Positions 9,510 through 17,617 of a stretch of DNA of 64,000 nt are shown here, in pieces (within the stretch, counting starts at the first letter, position 1; every line of letters starts with the position of its first letter). The notes beneath the pieces were generated by a model that saw only the letters and a list, made by a program, of their open reading frames with translations, had not been told where the DNA came from and did no database searches. The stretch lies in contig NZ_CP042266.1 of assembly GCF_007856155.1 (NCBI RefSeq), positions 5,456,001 to 5,520,000 of the forward strand, in the 5' to 3' direction. The position numbers were made by a program, and so were the translations under genes. Source of the DNA: Streptomyces qinzhouensis (GTDB lineage Bacteria; Actinomycetota; Actinomycetes; Streptomycetales; Streptomycetaceae).

Positions 9510-10499
9510 ATGGTGGACGTCCCCGAACTGGTCGCCCGGGCGCGCGAGGGACACCCGCGCGCCGTGGCACGGCTGATCTCCCTCGTGGAAGGGGCCTCGC
9601 CGCAGTTGCGGGAAGTGATGGCGGCCCTCGCGCCCCTCACCGGCCGGGCCTATATCGTCGGACTGACGGGATCACCCGGCGTCGGCAAGTCCACCACGAC
9701 ATCCGCGCTGGTCAGCGCCTACCGCCGGGCGGGCAAACGGGTCGGAGTACTGGCCGTCGACCCCTCATCACCCTTCTCCGGCGGCGCACTCCTCGGCGAC
9801 CGGGTACGGATGTCGGACCACGCCTCCGACCCCGGCGTCTACATCCGCTCCATGGCCACCCGCGGCCATCTCGGCGGCCTCGCCTGGGCCGCCCCGCAGG
9901 CGGTACGCGTCCTCGACGCGGCGGGCTGCGACGTGATCCTCGTGGAGACCGTCGGAGTCGGGCAGTCCGAGGTGGAGATCGCCGCCCAGGCCGACACCTC
10001 GGTCGTCCTCCTCGCCCCCGGAATGGGCGACGGCATCCAGGCCGCCAAGGCGGGAATCCTCGAGATCGGCGATGTGTACGTGGTCAACAAGGCCGACCGC
10101 GACGGCGCCGACGCCACCGCGCGCGAACTCAACCACATGCTCGGCCTCGGCGAGGCCAGAGCACCCGGCGACTGGCGCCCCCCGATCGTGAAGACCGTCG
10201 CCGCGCGCGGCGAGGGCATCGACGAGGTCGTCGAGGCCCTGGAGAAACACCGGGCCTGGATGGAAGAGCACGGCGCCCTCGCCGAACGCCGGCTGCGACG
10301 GGCCGCGGGCGAGGTCGAAACCATCGCCGTCACCACCCTGCGCGAACGCATCGCCGACCTCCACGGCGACCACCTGACGGGCACACTGGCGGCCCGGGTG
10401 GTGGCGGGCGAACTCGACGTGTACACGGCGGCGGACGAACTTCGGGCGAGCCTCACGGACCCCTCTTTCAAGGCTCGGTTCGCCTCCGGGGCGCTTTAG
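9510..10499 (+). CDS. meaB: MeaB-type GTPase, chaperone of B12-dependent acyl-CoA mutases
   Basis: A 329-residue G3E-family P-loop GTPase (also called ArgK). I chose ATG 9510 because GAGGAG precedes it; the frame is open from 9459. Walker A GSPGVGKST is at residues 54-62. DPSSPFSGGALLGDR, ETVGVGQSE and the NKADRDG guanine-specificity motif follow. MeaB proteins load and protect adenosylcobalamin in methylmalonyl-CoA or isobutyryl-CoA mutase, which fits mce just upstream and icmA 7.5 kb away. The last codons lie inside a dispersed repeat (see 10472-10597). Confidence 0.92.
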   Translation: MVDVPELVARAREGHPRAVARLISLVEGASPQLREVMAALAPLTGRAYIVGLTGSPGVGKSTTTSALVSAYRRAGKRVGVLAVDPSSPFSGGALLGDRVRMSDHASDPGVYIRSMATRGHLGGLAWAAPQAVRVLDAAGCDVILVETVGVGQSEVEIAAQADTSVVLLAPGMGDGIQAAKAGILEIGDVYVVNKADRDGADATARELNHMLGLGEARAPGDWRPPIVKTVAARGEGIDEVVEALEKHRAWMEEHGALAERRLRRAAGEVETIAVTTLRERIADLHGDHLTGTLAARVVAGELDVYTAADELRASLTDPSFKARFASGAL

Positions 10500-10597
10500 C
10501 AGATTTCTTCAGTCGATCGTGCTCGGTCGCTCGTTCCTCGCGACCTGCGCGCGTTCTCCCTCCAGAAATCCGCGCGCCCCTTCGGCTCACTCGCCGC
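10472..10597. repeat. Two-part dispersed repeat, second copy upstream of pta
   Basis: Part A (10472-10495, covering the last codons and stop of meaB) matches 29546-29569 at 23 of 24 bases; its core is CTCCGGGGCGCT. Part B (10577-10597; core CTTCGGCTCACTCGCC) matches 29570-29590 at all 21 bases. Here the parts are separated by 81 bp, while in the second copy they are contiguous. This looks like a dispersed intergenic element that has gained or lost an internal segment. Confidence 0.6.
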
Positions 10598-10607
10598 ACC
10601 ATGGGGG

Positions 10608-10684
10608 CGGGCGGGTCGTGAGCGGTGAACCCATCGGTCCTTGGGGCGCACGCACCAGCCCCGGAGGCCGGGCGGGTCGTGAGC
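10608..10684. repeat. 16-bp direct repeat and C/G-run palindromes in the meaB-PepSY intergenic region
   Basis: CGGGCGGGTCGTGAGC occurs at 10608-10623 and again at 10669-10684, each followed by a similar GTGA-containing octamer. From 10694 to 10797 there are five short CCCCCGGGGG-like palindromes separated by ~20 bp. The 10500-10800 region has no credible gene; the palindromes probably act as terminators for the convergent meaB and PepSY genes. Confidence 0.6.
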
Positions 10685-10800
10685 AGTGACCCTCTGGCCC
10701 CCGGGGGTGGGCCGCCTGGCCCCGGGGGCGGGCTCATTGCCCCCTGAGGTGGGGCACCTTGCCCCGGGGGGCGGGGGTCCTGCCCCCGGGGGGTGGGTCG

Positions 10801-11355
10801 TCAGTTGTCCTGGTCGGTCGTCGCCTTGGCGGTCGTCGCGTCGACGTTCACGTCGTACGACTTGCCGTCCTTGCCCTTGATGTCGATCTGCCAGCGGGCG
10901 TCGTCGAACTCGACCTCCGTGACCGTGCCCGGGTGCAGCTTCAGCGCAGCGGCCTCGGCCTCGGCGGACGTGGTCTTCGCGGCGGCGGCAGCCGCGGCGT
11001 CGTCCCGGTCGTCGTCCTGCTCGTCGCGGTCGTCGCGGTCGTCGGCGTCGTCGTGGCGGTCGTCGCCGGACTCCACCCGTACGGTGCCGTTCTGCGCGTC
11101 CACCGTGACCTCGCGCTCCGTACCCTCGGAGGTACGGATGTCGATCTCCCAGTCGCCCTTGCCGTCGTCGTCGCGGTCGGCGGACTCCACCGTGCCCGGC
11201 ACCTTCGCCAGCGCGGCGTCCGTCGCCTCGGTCAGCGAGACCTTCGCGGCGGGCGGGGTGCGGTCGTCGGAGGAACCGGTCGCGGCGAACGCGGTCAGGG
11301 TGCCGCCGGCCATCAGGGCGGCGACGGCGGTGGCGATGACGATCTTGCGCTTCAT
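10801..11355 (-). CDS. Secreted protein with two PepSY domains
   Basis: A 184-residue exported protein. Residues 1-24 form a signal peptide (MKRK, hydrophobic core, TAFA-A cleavage site). A first PepSY-like domain lies at about 38-95 (VSLTEATDAALAKVPGTVES to VTVDAQNGTVRV). An Asp/Arg-rich acidic linker at ~96-122 (DDRHDDADDRDDRDEQDDD) leads to a second PepSY domain (~128-180). PepSY domains often inhibit peptidases or modulate sensors in the cell envelope. The gene is divergent from a two-component system across 121 nt, so it is a likely target or partner of that system. The acidic linker could bind divalent metal; this is inference. Confidence 0.85.
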   Translation of the reverse strand: MKRKIVIATAVAALMAGGTLTAFAATGSSDDRTPPAAKVSLTEATDAALAKVPGTVESADRDDDGKGDWEIDIRTSEGTEREVTVDAQNGTVRVESGDDRHDDADDRDDRDEQDDDRDDAAAAAAAKTTSAEAEAAALKLHPGTVTEVEFDDARWQIDIKGKDGKSYDVNVDATTAKATTDQDN

Positions 11356-11423
11356 GAGTGGGGGTTTCCCGTCGTTGAGTCGTTAACCGGACGACCACCA
11401 ATGTGACCGGACGACCCTGAGCG

Positions 11424-11455
11424 CCACCTGAAGCCACCTGAAGCCTTCTTCAGGT
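11424..11455 (+). promoter_or_regulatory. Tandem CCACCTGAAG repeats plus inverted copy, probable response-regulator site
   Basis: CCACCTGAAG is repeated head to tail at 11424-11433 and 11434-11443. It is followed by a spacer cctt and CTTCAGGT, so ACCTGAAG and CTTCAGGT also form an inverted repeat (11436-11455). The site lies between the divergent PepSY and response-regulator genes, 22 nt before the regulator start. Tandem decamers are the usual form of OmpR-family operators, so autoregulation and control of the PepSY gene are likely. Confidence 0.6.
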
Positions 11456-11476
11456 CGGATTTGCGACCCTGAGGGC

Positions 11477-12145
11477 ATGCGTCTGCTGATCGTGGAGGAC
11501 GAGAAGCGCCTCGCGCTCTCCCTCGCCAAGGGACTGACCGCCGAGGGCTATGCCGTGGACGTGGTCCACGACGGTCTCGAAGGGCTCCACCAGGCCGCCG
11601 AGGGCAGCTATGACCTGCTGATCCTCGACATCATGCTGCCCGGGATGAACGGCTACCGGATCTGCGGCGCCCTGCGCGCCGCCGGGAACGACGTACCGAT
11701 CCTGATGCTGACCGCGAAGGACGGCGAGTACGACGAGGCCGAGGGCCTCGACACCGGCGCCGACGACTATCTGACCAAACCCTTCTCGTACGTCGTACTG
11801 ATCGCCCGGATCAAGGCGCTGCTGCGCCGCCGGGGCCGCGGCGGCGGGGCGTCCCCCCGGCTGACCGTCGGTGATCTGCGGGTCGAGACCGCGGCCCGCC
11901 GGGTCTTCCGGGCCGAGGACGAGATCACCCTCACGGCGAAGGAGTTCGCCGTCCTGGAACAGCTCGCCGTCCGCGCGGGCGAGGTCGTGAGCAAGGCGCA
12001 GATCCTGGAGCACGTCTGGGACTTCGCCTACGACGGCGACCCCAACATCATCGAGGTCTACATCAGCGCGCTCCGCCGCAAACTGGGCGCCGAGTACATC
12101 CAGACCGTACGCGGCGCGGGCTACCGACTGGTGGCCGGACGATGA
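11477..12145 (+). CDS. Two-component response regulator, OmpR/PhoB family
   Basis: A 222-residue regulator. The receiver domain at residues 1-115 has acidic pocket EDE at 7-9, phospho-acceptor Asp51 in LILDIMLPG, Thr in MLTAKDG and Lys in LTKPF. The winged-helix DNA-binding domain lies at about 128-220 (LTAKEFAVLEQLAVRAGEVV; RGAGYRL near the end). It overlaps the kinase gene downstream by 4 nt (ATGA), so the two are translationally coupled. The probable operators are the decamers just upstream, shared with the divergent PepSY gene. Confidence 0.93.
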   Translation: MRLLIVEDEKRLALSLAKGLTAEGYAVDVVHDGLEGLHQAAEGSYDLLILDIMLPGMNGYRICGALRAAGNDVPILMLTAKDGEYDEAEGLDTGADDYLTKPFSYVVLIARIKALLRRRGRGGGASPRLTVGDLRVETAARRVFRAEDEITLTAKEFAVLEQLAVRAGEVVSKAQILEHVWDFAYDGDPNIIEVYISALRRKLGAEYIQTVRGAGYRLVAGR

Positions 12146-13551
12146 GATCCGTACGGGCCAAGGCCTCGCTGGGGGCCACCGCCGTCGTCGCCGTCGCCCT
12201 GGTGGTCGCCGGATTCTCGGTGCTGCTGGTGCTGCGGGCGTACCTGACCGACCAGGCCGAACTCCAGGCCGAGGTCACCGCCCGCGAGGTCGCCTCGCAG
12301 ATCGCCCGGGAGGCGGGGGACGGGCCGGTCTCGGTCACCTCCCCGGAGGACCGTCCGGTCCAGGTCGTCGACGAGGACGGGAAGACCGTCGCCGTCAGCA
12401 AGGACCTGGAGAAGATCTCCGGTACCGGCAGTACGGGGGTGAAGCCCGAGCCGCTGCCCACCGGTGAGGACGAGCCGGACCGGGACCAGGACGACGATCC
12501 CGAGCGCGGCCAGGTATCGGGCAAGGAACCGCGGTTCAGCCGGGGCGAGGCGACCGTCGACGGCGAGACCGCCGAGTACCGCTTCGCGGCCGTGGAAGCG
12601 ACTACCGGCGGCGGCCTGACCGTGACCGTCTACGCGGGCGCCCCGCTCGCCGTGGAGCAGCACGCCGTGGCATCGGTACGGGAGGCGATGCTCGCCGGGC
12701 TGCCGGTACTGCTCGTCGTCGTCGGCGGGGTGACCTGGCTGGTGACCCGGCGGGCGCTGAAGCCGGTCGAGGACATCCGGACCGAGATGGCGGAGATCAC
12801 CGCCTCCGAGGATCTCTCCCGGCGGGTGCCGGAGCCCGGCACCCGGGACGAGGTGGACAGACTGGCCCGGACCACCAACGAGACCCTCGCCGCGCTGGAG
12901 GCGTCCGTGGAGCGGCAGCGGCGGTTCGTCGCGGACGCCTCGCACGAACTGCGCAGCCCGATCGCCTCCCTGCGGACCCAGCTCGAAGTGGGCGAGGCCC
13001 ACCCCGAACTGCTGGACGTGCCGGGCGCGGTGGCCGACACCGTACGGCTGCAGCAGCTCGCGGCCGATCTGCTGCTGCTGGCCCGGCTGGACGCGGGGGA
13101 GCGGCCCGGCCGGGCGGTGGTGGACCTGTCGGCGCTGGTGCGCGAGCAGGTGTCGCAGCGCGGCGGTCCCGGGCGGGTGCCGGTCACGGTGACCGCGGCG
13201 GACGGGGTGGAGGTGCTCGGCTCGGCGGGGCAGCTCGACCGGGTGCTGGGCAATCTGCTGGACAACGCGGAGCGGCACGCGGCGGGCGAGGTGACCGTGT
13301 CCGTCACGCGGGAGGGCGGGGCCGCGGTGCTCGCGGTCGGCGACGACGGATCCGGGGTGCCGGACGCCGAGCGGGAGCGGATCTTCGAACGGTTCGTCCG
13401 GCTCGACGACGCCCGCTCCCGGGACGAGGGCGGCGCCGGTCTCGGGCTCGCCATCGCCCGGGACGTGGCGGAGCGCCACGGCGGGACGCTGACGGTGGGG
13501 GAGTCGCGGGACGGCGGCGCGCTGTTCGTCCTGCGGCTGCCCGCGCAGTGA
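12142..13551 (+). CDS. Sensor histidine kinase
   Basis: A 469-residue membrane kinase with TM1 at about 10-35 and an extracytoplasmic sensor region at ~36-175 carrying an acidic stretch (EDEPDRDQDDDPERG). TM2 lies at ~178-200, then HAMP. The HisKA domain has phospho-acceptor His268 in FVADASHELRSPIASLR. The HATPase domain has N-box NLLDNAERHA, G1 GDDGSGVPD and G2 GGAGLGLAIARDV. It pairs with the overlapping OmpR-type regulator upstream. The acidic sensor region and the acidic PepSY partner hint at a cation or envelope-stress signal, but the signal is unknown. Confidence 0.92.
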   Translation: MRSVRAKASLGATAVVAVALVVAGFSVLLVLRAYLTDQAELQAEVTAREVASQIAREAGDGPVSVTSPEDRPVQVVDEDGKTVAVSKDLEKISGTGSTGVKPEPLPTGEDEPDRDQDDDPERGQVSGKEPRFSRGEATVDGETAEYRFAAVEATTGGGLTVTVYAGAPLAVEQHAVASVREAMLAGLPVLLVVVGGVTWLVTRRALKPVEDIRTEMAEITASEDLSRRVPEPGTRDEVDRLARTTNETLAALEASVERQRRFVADASHELRSPIASLRTQLEVGEAHPELLDVPGAVADTVRLQQLAADLLLLARLDAGERPGRAVVDLSALVREQVSQRGGPGRVPVTVTAADGVEVLGSAGQLDRVLGNLLDNAERHAAGEVTVSVTREGGAAVLAVGDDGSGVPDAERERIFERFVRLDDARSRDEGGAGLGLAIARDVAERHGGTLTVGESRDGGALFVLRLPAQ

Positions 13552-13595
13552 GGCCGGGCGGCCGGGCCCTTCCACGGGCGGCCGCCCGGACCGGA

Positions 13596-14072
13596 TCAGA
13601 CCTTGCCGCGCCTGCCGCGCAGATGCTCGGCCACCGGGGTCAGGGACTCCCGCAGCTCGGCCAGCGCCTCCGGGGCCATCAGATCGATGAAGTGCCGGCG
13701 CACGGACGCCACATGGTGCGGTGCGACCCGCTGCATGGTCTCCGTGCCCGCGTCGGTGAGGACCGCGTACAGCCCGCGCCGGTCCGACTCGCAGTTCTCC
13801 CGGCGGACCAGCCCCGCGGTCTCCATCCGGGTGATCTGGTGCGAGAGCCGGCTCTTCGACTGCAGGGTGGCGGCGGCCAGATCACTCATCCGCATCCGCA
13901 GATCCGGCGATTCGGAGAGGTTGACCAGGATCTCGTAGTCGTTGTTCGTCAGACCGAACGGCTGGAGGTCCTTTTCGAGCTGGTGCATCAGCAGCCGGCT
14001 GACGTCGAGATGCGTACGCCAGGTGAACTGTTCGTCCTCGGTGAGCCAGCGGGTGGCCGTCTCGGTCTCCAT
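13596..14072 (-). CDS. MarR-family transcriptional regulator
   Basis: A 158-residue winged-helix regulator. The central HTH is DLAAATLQSKSRLSHQITRMETAGLVRR, followed by a wing containing CESDRRGLYAVLT. It is convergent with the sensor kinase gene. A perfect CCATATATGG palindrome (14069-14078) overlaps the start codon, and an AT-rich stretch lies just upstream, so the gene may autoregulate. Cys in NCESDRRG could make it redox-sensitive, as in OhrR-type proteins, but only one Cys is present. The 221 nt up to the AIM24 gene hold no gene. Confidence 0.88.
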   Translation of the reverse strand: METETATRWLTEDEQFTWRTHLDVSRLLMHQLEKDLQPFGLTNNDYEILVNLSESPDLRMRMSDLAAATLQSKSRLSHQITRMETAGLVRRENCESDRRGLYAVLTDAGTETMQRVAPHHVASVRRHFIDLMAPEALAELRESLTPVAEHLRGRRGKV

Positions 14073-14293
14073 ATATGGATTCTACCTAAAAAAGTTGAAA
14101 GGCGGACTATTTTGGGAGGGCGCGTTCACGAGACCCGCAGGGCGTGACGCGCGGCACATCCGTCACCGGTGCCCCGTACCTCCCGGCCGTACCGCACCAC
14201 CCCTGTGGCCACCCGTGTGACTGCGCAGTGTACGCAGCGGGCGGGGGGCGCGGCCGTTCCACGCCGTACCCGCCTGTCTCCCGGCGGTGCCGC

Positions 14294-15082
14294 TCACAGA
14301 CCGAAGCGGCGCTGGAGATCCCCGAGCTGGCCCGGCAGCCGGGGGGCCTGGCCGTGCTGCCCCTGACCTCCGCCGTGACCACCCGGTACCCCGGCCTGCG
14401 CCGGAGGCGCCCCCGTCGCGGTCTCCGGCAGCAGCGTCTCCGTCGACTGGAGCAGCACCGTCCCGGCGCCCACGAACTCGAACTGGTGTTCCTCGCCCGA
14501 TGTCCCGCCGATCCCGGTCAGCGCGCGCAGCCCGCCCATCACCCCGGTCATATAGCCGTGGTCGTAGTGGTGGCAGGGCGACGGGCAGTCCGCCCAGCCC
14601 ACCAGCGCCTGCGGGTCCACCCGCAGCGGCGGCTCCATGAAGACCACCGGGCCGTTGGAGGCGGCCACGAACTTCCCCGTACCGATCAGGGTGAGAAAGC
14701 CCGGCACGATCGACTGCTTCAGCGCCAGCGACGGCTGGTAGGCCAGCAGATTCCCGGCCCGGATCGTCAGATTGCCCTCGTCGAGGTCGAAGGAGTTGAC
14801 GTCGAAGGCCCGGTCCGCCAGCAGCATCTTGCCGCTGCCCTCCGCCACCACCCAGTCCGCGGCGTGCAGCGGTGAGTGGAAGGAGGTCCGCAGCAGCCGG
14901 TCGAGCCGCCCGTGGCCGATGCCGTTGAAATCGATCCGCCCGTAATAGGCGATCATCTTCCCCTTCTGAAGGAACCACTGGCTCCCCTTCAGCTCCACAC
15001 AGAAGGTGTACGGGTTCACATTGTCGTCGCCCGGGAGGGTGCTGGGATCGTGCACCACGGGACGCCCGCCGGATCCGGTCAC
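14294..15082 (-). CDS. AIM24-family protein (third of a tandem trio)
   Basis: A 262-residue protein of the AIM24 family (TRAP-like beta-sandwich). Family signs are the repeated 'GSGKMLLADRAFDVNSFDLDEGNLTIRAGNLLAYQPSL' type strands and VPGFLTLIGTGKFVAAS. Unlike its two neighbours it has a Gly/Gln/Pro-rich tail from about residue 220 and an insertion with CPSPCHHYDHGY, which could bind metal. The ATG overlaps the stop of the preceding paralogue (4-nt ATGA). Bacterial AIM24 proteins have no firm biochemical role. Confidence 0.85.
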   Translation of the reverse strand: MTGSGGRPVVHDPSTLPGDDNVNPYTFCVELKGSQWFLQKGKMIAYYGRIDFNGIGHGRLDRLLRTSFHSPLHAADWVVAEGSGKMLLADRAFDVNSFDLDEGNLTIRAGNLLAYQPSLALKQSIVPGFLTLIGTGKFVAASNGPVVFMEPPLRVDPQALVGWADCPSPCHHYDHGYMTGVMGGLRALTGIGGTSGEEHQFEFVGAGTVLLQSTETLLPETATGAPPAQAGVPGGHGGGQGQHGQAPRLPGQLGDLQRRFGL

Positions 15083-15729
15083 AGCTTCTCCTCCGATGCC
15101 TGGACGAGCACCGCGCCCCGGCCGCTCAGCTCCAGCTGGAAGGCCTCGCCCGAGCCGCGCCCCACCATGTCGCGCCAGCCCAGCGCGGTGGAGAGCTTGT
15201 TCCGGACGTCGCCGTGGTGGGCCACGTACGCCTGCGGGTCGACATGGACCGGGCGGCCCGGCACGATCGGCAGCTCGACCACCCCGCCATGGGCCAGCAC
15301 CGCGACCGAGCCGCGGCCGCGCAGGGTGGTGGTGAACAGCCCCTGGCCGGTGACCTGGCCGCGGACCATGCCCATGACGCCGCCCTGGGCGCCGAGGAAC
15401 ACCGTGCCCTGCTCCAGGGTCCCGTCGAAGGCCAGCAGCCGGTCCGCCTCGACATAGAGGGTGTCGCCGGTCAGCTCCACCAGCTGGATGTGATGGCCGC
15501 CGTGGCCGAACATCACCGTGCCGCTGCCCTCGACCTTCATCAGCGGGGTGGCCTCACCCGCGACCCGGCGGCCGATCATGCCGCCGATGCCACCGCTGCC
15601 ACCGGTCGTGCTCGGGGTGAAACTCACCTCGCCGCGGTACGCGATCATGGCGCCGCGCTGGCTGTAGAGCCGCTGCCCGGGGACGACGGTCGCCTCGACC
15701 ATCTTGGAGTTGATCTCACGGAAGGTCAT
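15079..15729 (-). CDS. AIM24-family protein (second of a tandem trio)
   Basis: A 216-residue AIM24 protein beginning MTFREINSKMVEATVVPGQR. It has characteristic strands YRGEVSFTP, VEGSGTVMFGHGGHHIQLVEL, LAFDGTLEQGTVFLG and GLFTTTLRGRGSVAVLAHGG. Its start follows the upstream paralogue's stop with no gap and its stop overlaps the next start, so all three AIM24 genes form one translationally coupled unit. A basic TIGR00266-like core covers most of the chain. Function unknown. Confidence 0.87.
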   Translation of the reverse strand: MTFREINSKMVEATVVPGQRLYSQRGAMIAYRGEVSFTPSTTGGSGGIGGMIGRRVAGEATPLMKVEGSGTVMFGHGGHHIQLVELTGDTLYVEADRLLAFDGTLEQGTVFLGAQGGVMGMVRGQVTGQGLFTTTLRGRGSVAVLAHGGVVELPIVPGRPVHVDPQAYVAHHGDVRNKLSTALGWRDMVGRGSGEAFQLELSGRGAVLVQASEEKL

Positions 15730-16368
15730 CTAGACGTCGCCTCCGATCGTGTTCCGCTCGCTGGGCTGCACATAGACCAGCCCGTCGCCCTCGAAGCGGA
15801 TCTGGAAGGCCTCGCCGCCGCCCTCGCCGACCAGGGTCCGGAAGGTGACGCCGGACTGGAAGTTCTGGCGCAGCTCGCCCTGGTGGGCGACGTAGGCGCC
15901 GGGGTCGACGGAGAGGGGGTACTGCGGGGTGACCCGGAGGACCACCGCCTGGCCGTCCGACATGATCGCGGCCCGGCCGGTGCCTTCGACGGTGGTGGTG
16001 AAGAGTCCATTGCCGCTCGCCCCGCCGCGCAGCCCGGTGAAGCTGGTGCCGGTGCGCAGTCCGCCGTCCGCGGCGAGCAGATTGCTCGACTCGACGTACA
16101 GCTTCTCGCCGTTCAGGTCGACCAGGCTGATCTCGGAGGCGCGGTCGGCGAAAAAGCAGGTGCCCTCGCCCTTCACCTCCATCAGGGTCATCTGCTCGCC
16201 GGTGAGCCGGCGGGTCACCATGCCCCGGATGCCCTCACCGCCCCCGGACAGCTTCTTGAAGGCCATCCGGCCGTCGTACGCGACCATCGACCCGTTCTTC
16301 ACTCTGACGGCGTCGCCGGCCAGATCGACCGCGAGCACCTTGCTCCCCTGGAGCCGGAAGGTTGCCAC
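15730..16368 (-). CDS. AIM24-family protein (first of a tandem trio)
   Basis: About 212 residues from GTG 16366-16368 (VATFRLQGSKVLAVDLAGDA). The frame stays open upstream, but the earlier residues are low-complexity and lie in the divergent regulatory region. No strong ribosome site precedes the GTG, so the start is uncertain. Core strands VKGEGTCFFADRASEISLVDL, LLAADGGLRTGTSFTG and NGLFTTTVEGTGRAAIMSDG mark the AIM24 fold. It is divergent from the DUF3817 gene, and the operator at 16486-16505 sits between them. Confidence 0.82.
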   Translation of the reverse strand: MATFRLQGSKVLAVDLAGDAVRVKNGSMVAYDGRMAFKKLSGGGEGIRGMVTRRLTGEQMTLMEVKGEGTCFFADRASEISLVDLNGEKLYVESSNLLAADGGLRTGTSFTGLRGGASGNGLFTTTVEGTGRAAIMSDGQAVVLRVTPQYPLSVDPGAYVAHQGELRQNFQSGVTFRTLVGEGGGEAFQIRFEGDGLVYVQPSERNTIGGDV

Positions 16369-16485
16369 CAGCCGACGGTAACCGGCGCCGACGGGCGGGA
16401 ACAGGCCTCGCGGGGACGGACCCGGCCGCCGACCGCCACCCCGGACAAAGGCTTGGCAAAGGTGGCTGTCAGAATGAGGGCTGCG

Positions 16486-16505
16486 CTTGTGAGCGCGTTC
16501 ACAAG
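16486..16505. promoter_or_regulatory. Near-perfect 20-bp palindrome, probable MarR operator
   Basis: CTTGTGAGCGCGTTCACAAG has 7-bp perfect arms (CTTGTGA / TCACAAG) around a GCGCGT centre, with one mismatched pair. It lies in the divergent region between the AIM24 trio and the DUF3817-MarR genes. MarR proteins bind palindromes of this size, so the MarR at 17025-17534 is the obvious candidate ligand. The site lies upstream of GTG 16534 but would be inside the coding region if ATG 16474 were used. Confidence 0.6.
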
Positions 16506-16533
16506 ATCGTCTCCCCGCAAAGGTGCACCCGCC

Positions 16534-16881
16534 GTGGACATCAAGACCGCCTCCGCCCTTCACCGCCTCCGGCTGATCTCGGCGCCCGAGGGCGCCTCCT
16601 TCGTCCTGCTGATCATCGCGTCGGTGCTCAAGCGCACGACGGACTTCAACGCGGTGCCCGCGCTCGGCATGATCCACGGCATCCTGTTCATCATCTACGT
16701 GCTGTTCTGGGCGGACGCCTGGAACCGGACCCGCTGGGAGTTCAAGACCGCCGCCCTGTACTTCGTGCTGGCCGTGGTGCCGCTCGGCGGATTCGTCGCG
16801 GAGCGCAAGCTGAAGCGTTCGGCGGAGGACGCGGTGATCGCCTCCCGCGCCCGCCGCGAAGGCGTGGTCGACACCGTCTGA
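16534..16881 (+). CDS. DUF3817 small membrane protein
   Basis: A 115-residue protein with three predicted membrane helices (about 15-35, 45-65 and 75-95). It begins VDIKTASALHRLRLISAPEG and includes the family motif GMIHGILFIIYVLFW. GTG 16534 (AAAGGTG upstream) is preferred over in-frame ATG 16474 because the operator palindrome lies between them. It is followed by a MarR gene and then a second DUF3817 gene, an arrangement suggesting a regulated membrane module. Family function is unknown. Confidence 0.85.
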   Translation: MDIKTASALHRLRLISAPEGASFVLLIIASVLKRTTDFNAVPALGMIHGILFIIYVLFWADAWNRTRWEFKTAALYFVLAVVPLGGFVAERKLKRSAEDAVIASRARREGVVDTV

Positions 16882-17024
16882 CCGCTCTGTCCGGCCGGGC
16901 CGCCCGTCGCGTCGTGCACGCGGGGCGGCCCGTTCGTGTTTCCGGGGCCGTCTCCCGCGGGGCCGCCGGTTCGAGGGGCGAGACGGGGCGGACGCGGCCC
17001 TGACCAGTCGGTAGGGTCGGGGCC

Positions 17025-17534
17025 GTGTCCAAGCCGCTCAGCCTCTCCTTCGACCCCATCGCCCGCGCCGACGAGCTGTGGCGGCAGCGCTGGGGCCCGG
17101 TGCCGTCCATGGCGGCGATCACCTCGATCATGCGGGCGCACCAGATCCTGCTCGCCGGGGTCGACGCCGTCGTCAAGCCGTACGGCCTGACCTTCGCCCG
17201 CTACGAGGCGCTGGTGCTGCTCACCTTCTCCAAGGCCGGTGAGCTGCCGATGTCCAAGATCGGCGAGCGGCTGATGGTCCATCCCACCTCCGTGACCAAT
17301 ACCGTGGACCGGCTGGTCAGGTCGGGTCTGGTGGCCAAGCGCCCCAATCCGAACGACGGGCGCGGCACCCTCGCCTCCATCACCCCCAAGGGGCGGGACG
17401 TCGTCGAGGCGGCCACCCGGGACCTGATGGCGATGGACTTCGGGCTCGGCACGTACGACGCCGAGGAGTGCGCCGAGATCTTCGCGATACTGCGCCCGCT
17501 GCGGGTGGCGGCCGAGGATTTCGACGAGGGCTGA
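17025..17534 (+). CDS. MarR-family transcriptional regulator
   Basis: A 169-residue winged-helix protein starting at GTG (VSKPLSLSFDPIARADELW). The HTH is MSKIGERLMVHPTSVTNTVDRLVRSGLVAKRP and the wing PNDGRGTLASITPKGRDVV. It lies between two DUF3817 membrane-protein genes on the same strand. The CTTGTGA palindrome at 16486-16505 is its probable operator, which would make it control the two DUF3817 genes and perhaps the divergent AIM24 trio. Confidence 0.9.
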   Translation: MSKPLSLSFDPIARADELWRQRWGPVPSMAAITSIMRAHQILLAGVDAVVKPYGLTFARYEALVLLTFSKAGELPMSKIGERLMVHPTSVTNTVDRLVRSGLVAKRPNPNDGRGTLASITPKGRDVVEAATRDLMAMDFGLGTYDAEECAEIFAILRPLRVAAEDFDEG

Positions 17535-17617
17535 GGGTGGTCGGCGGGGGCCGGTGCGGCGGGGGGCTGGACACCCCGGGCGCAGGGTGATATCCGCGCC
17601 CGGATAGGCTCGGCGGC

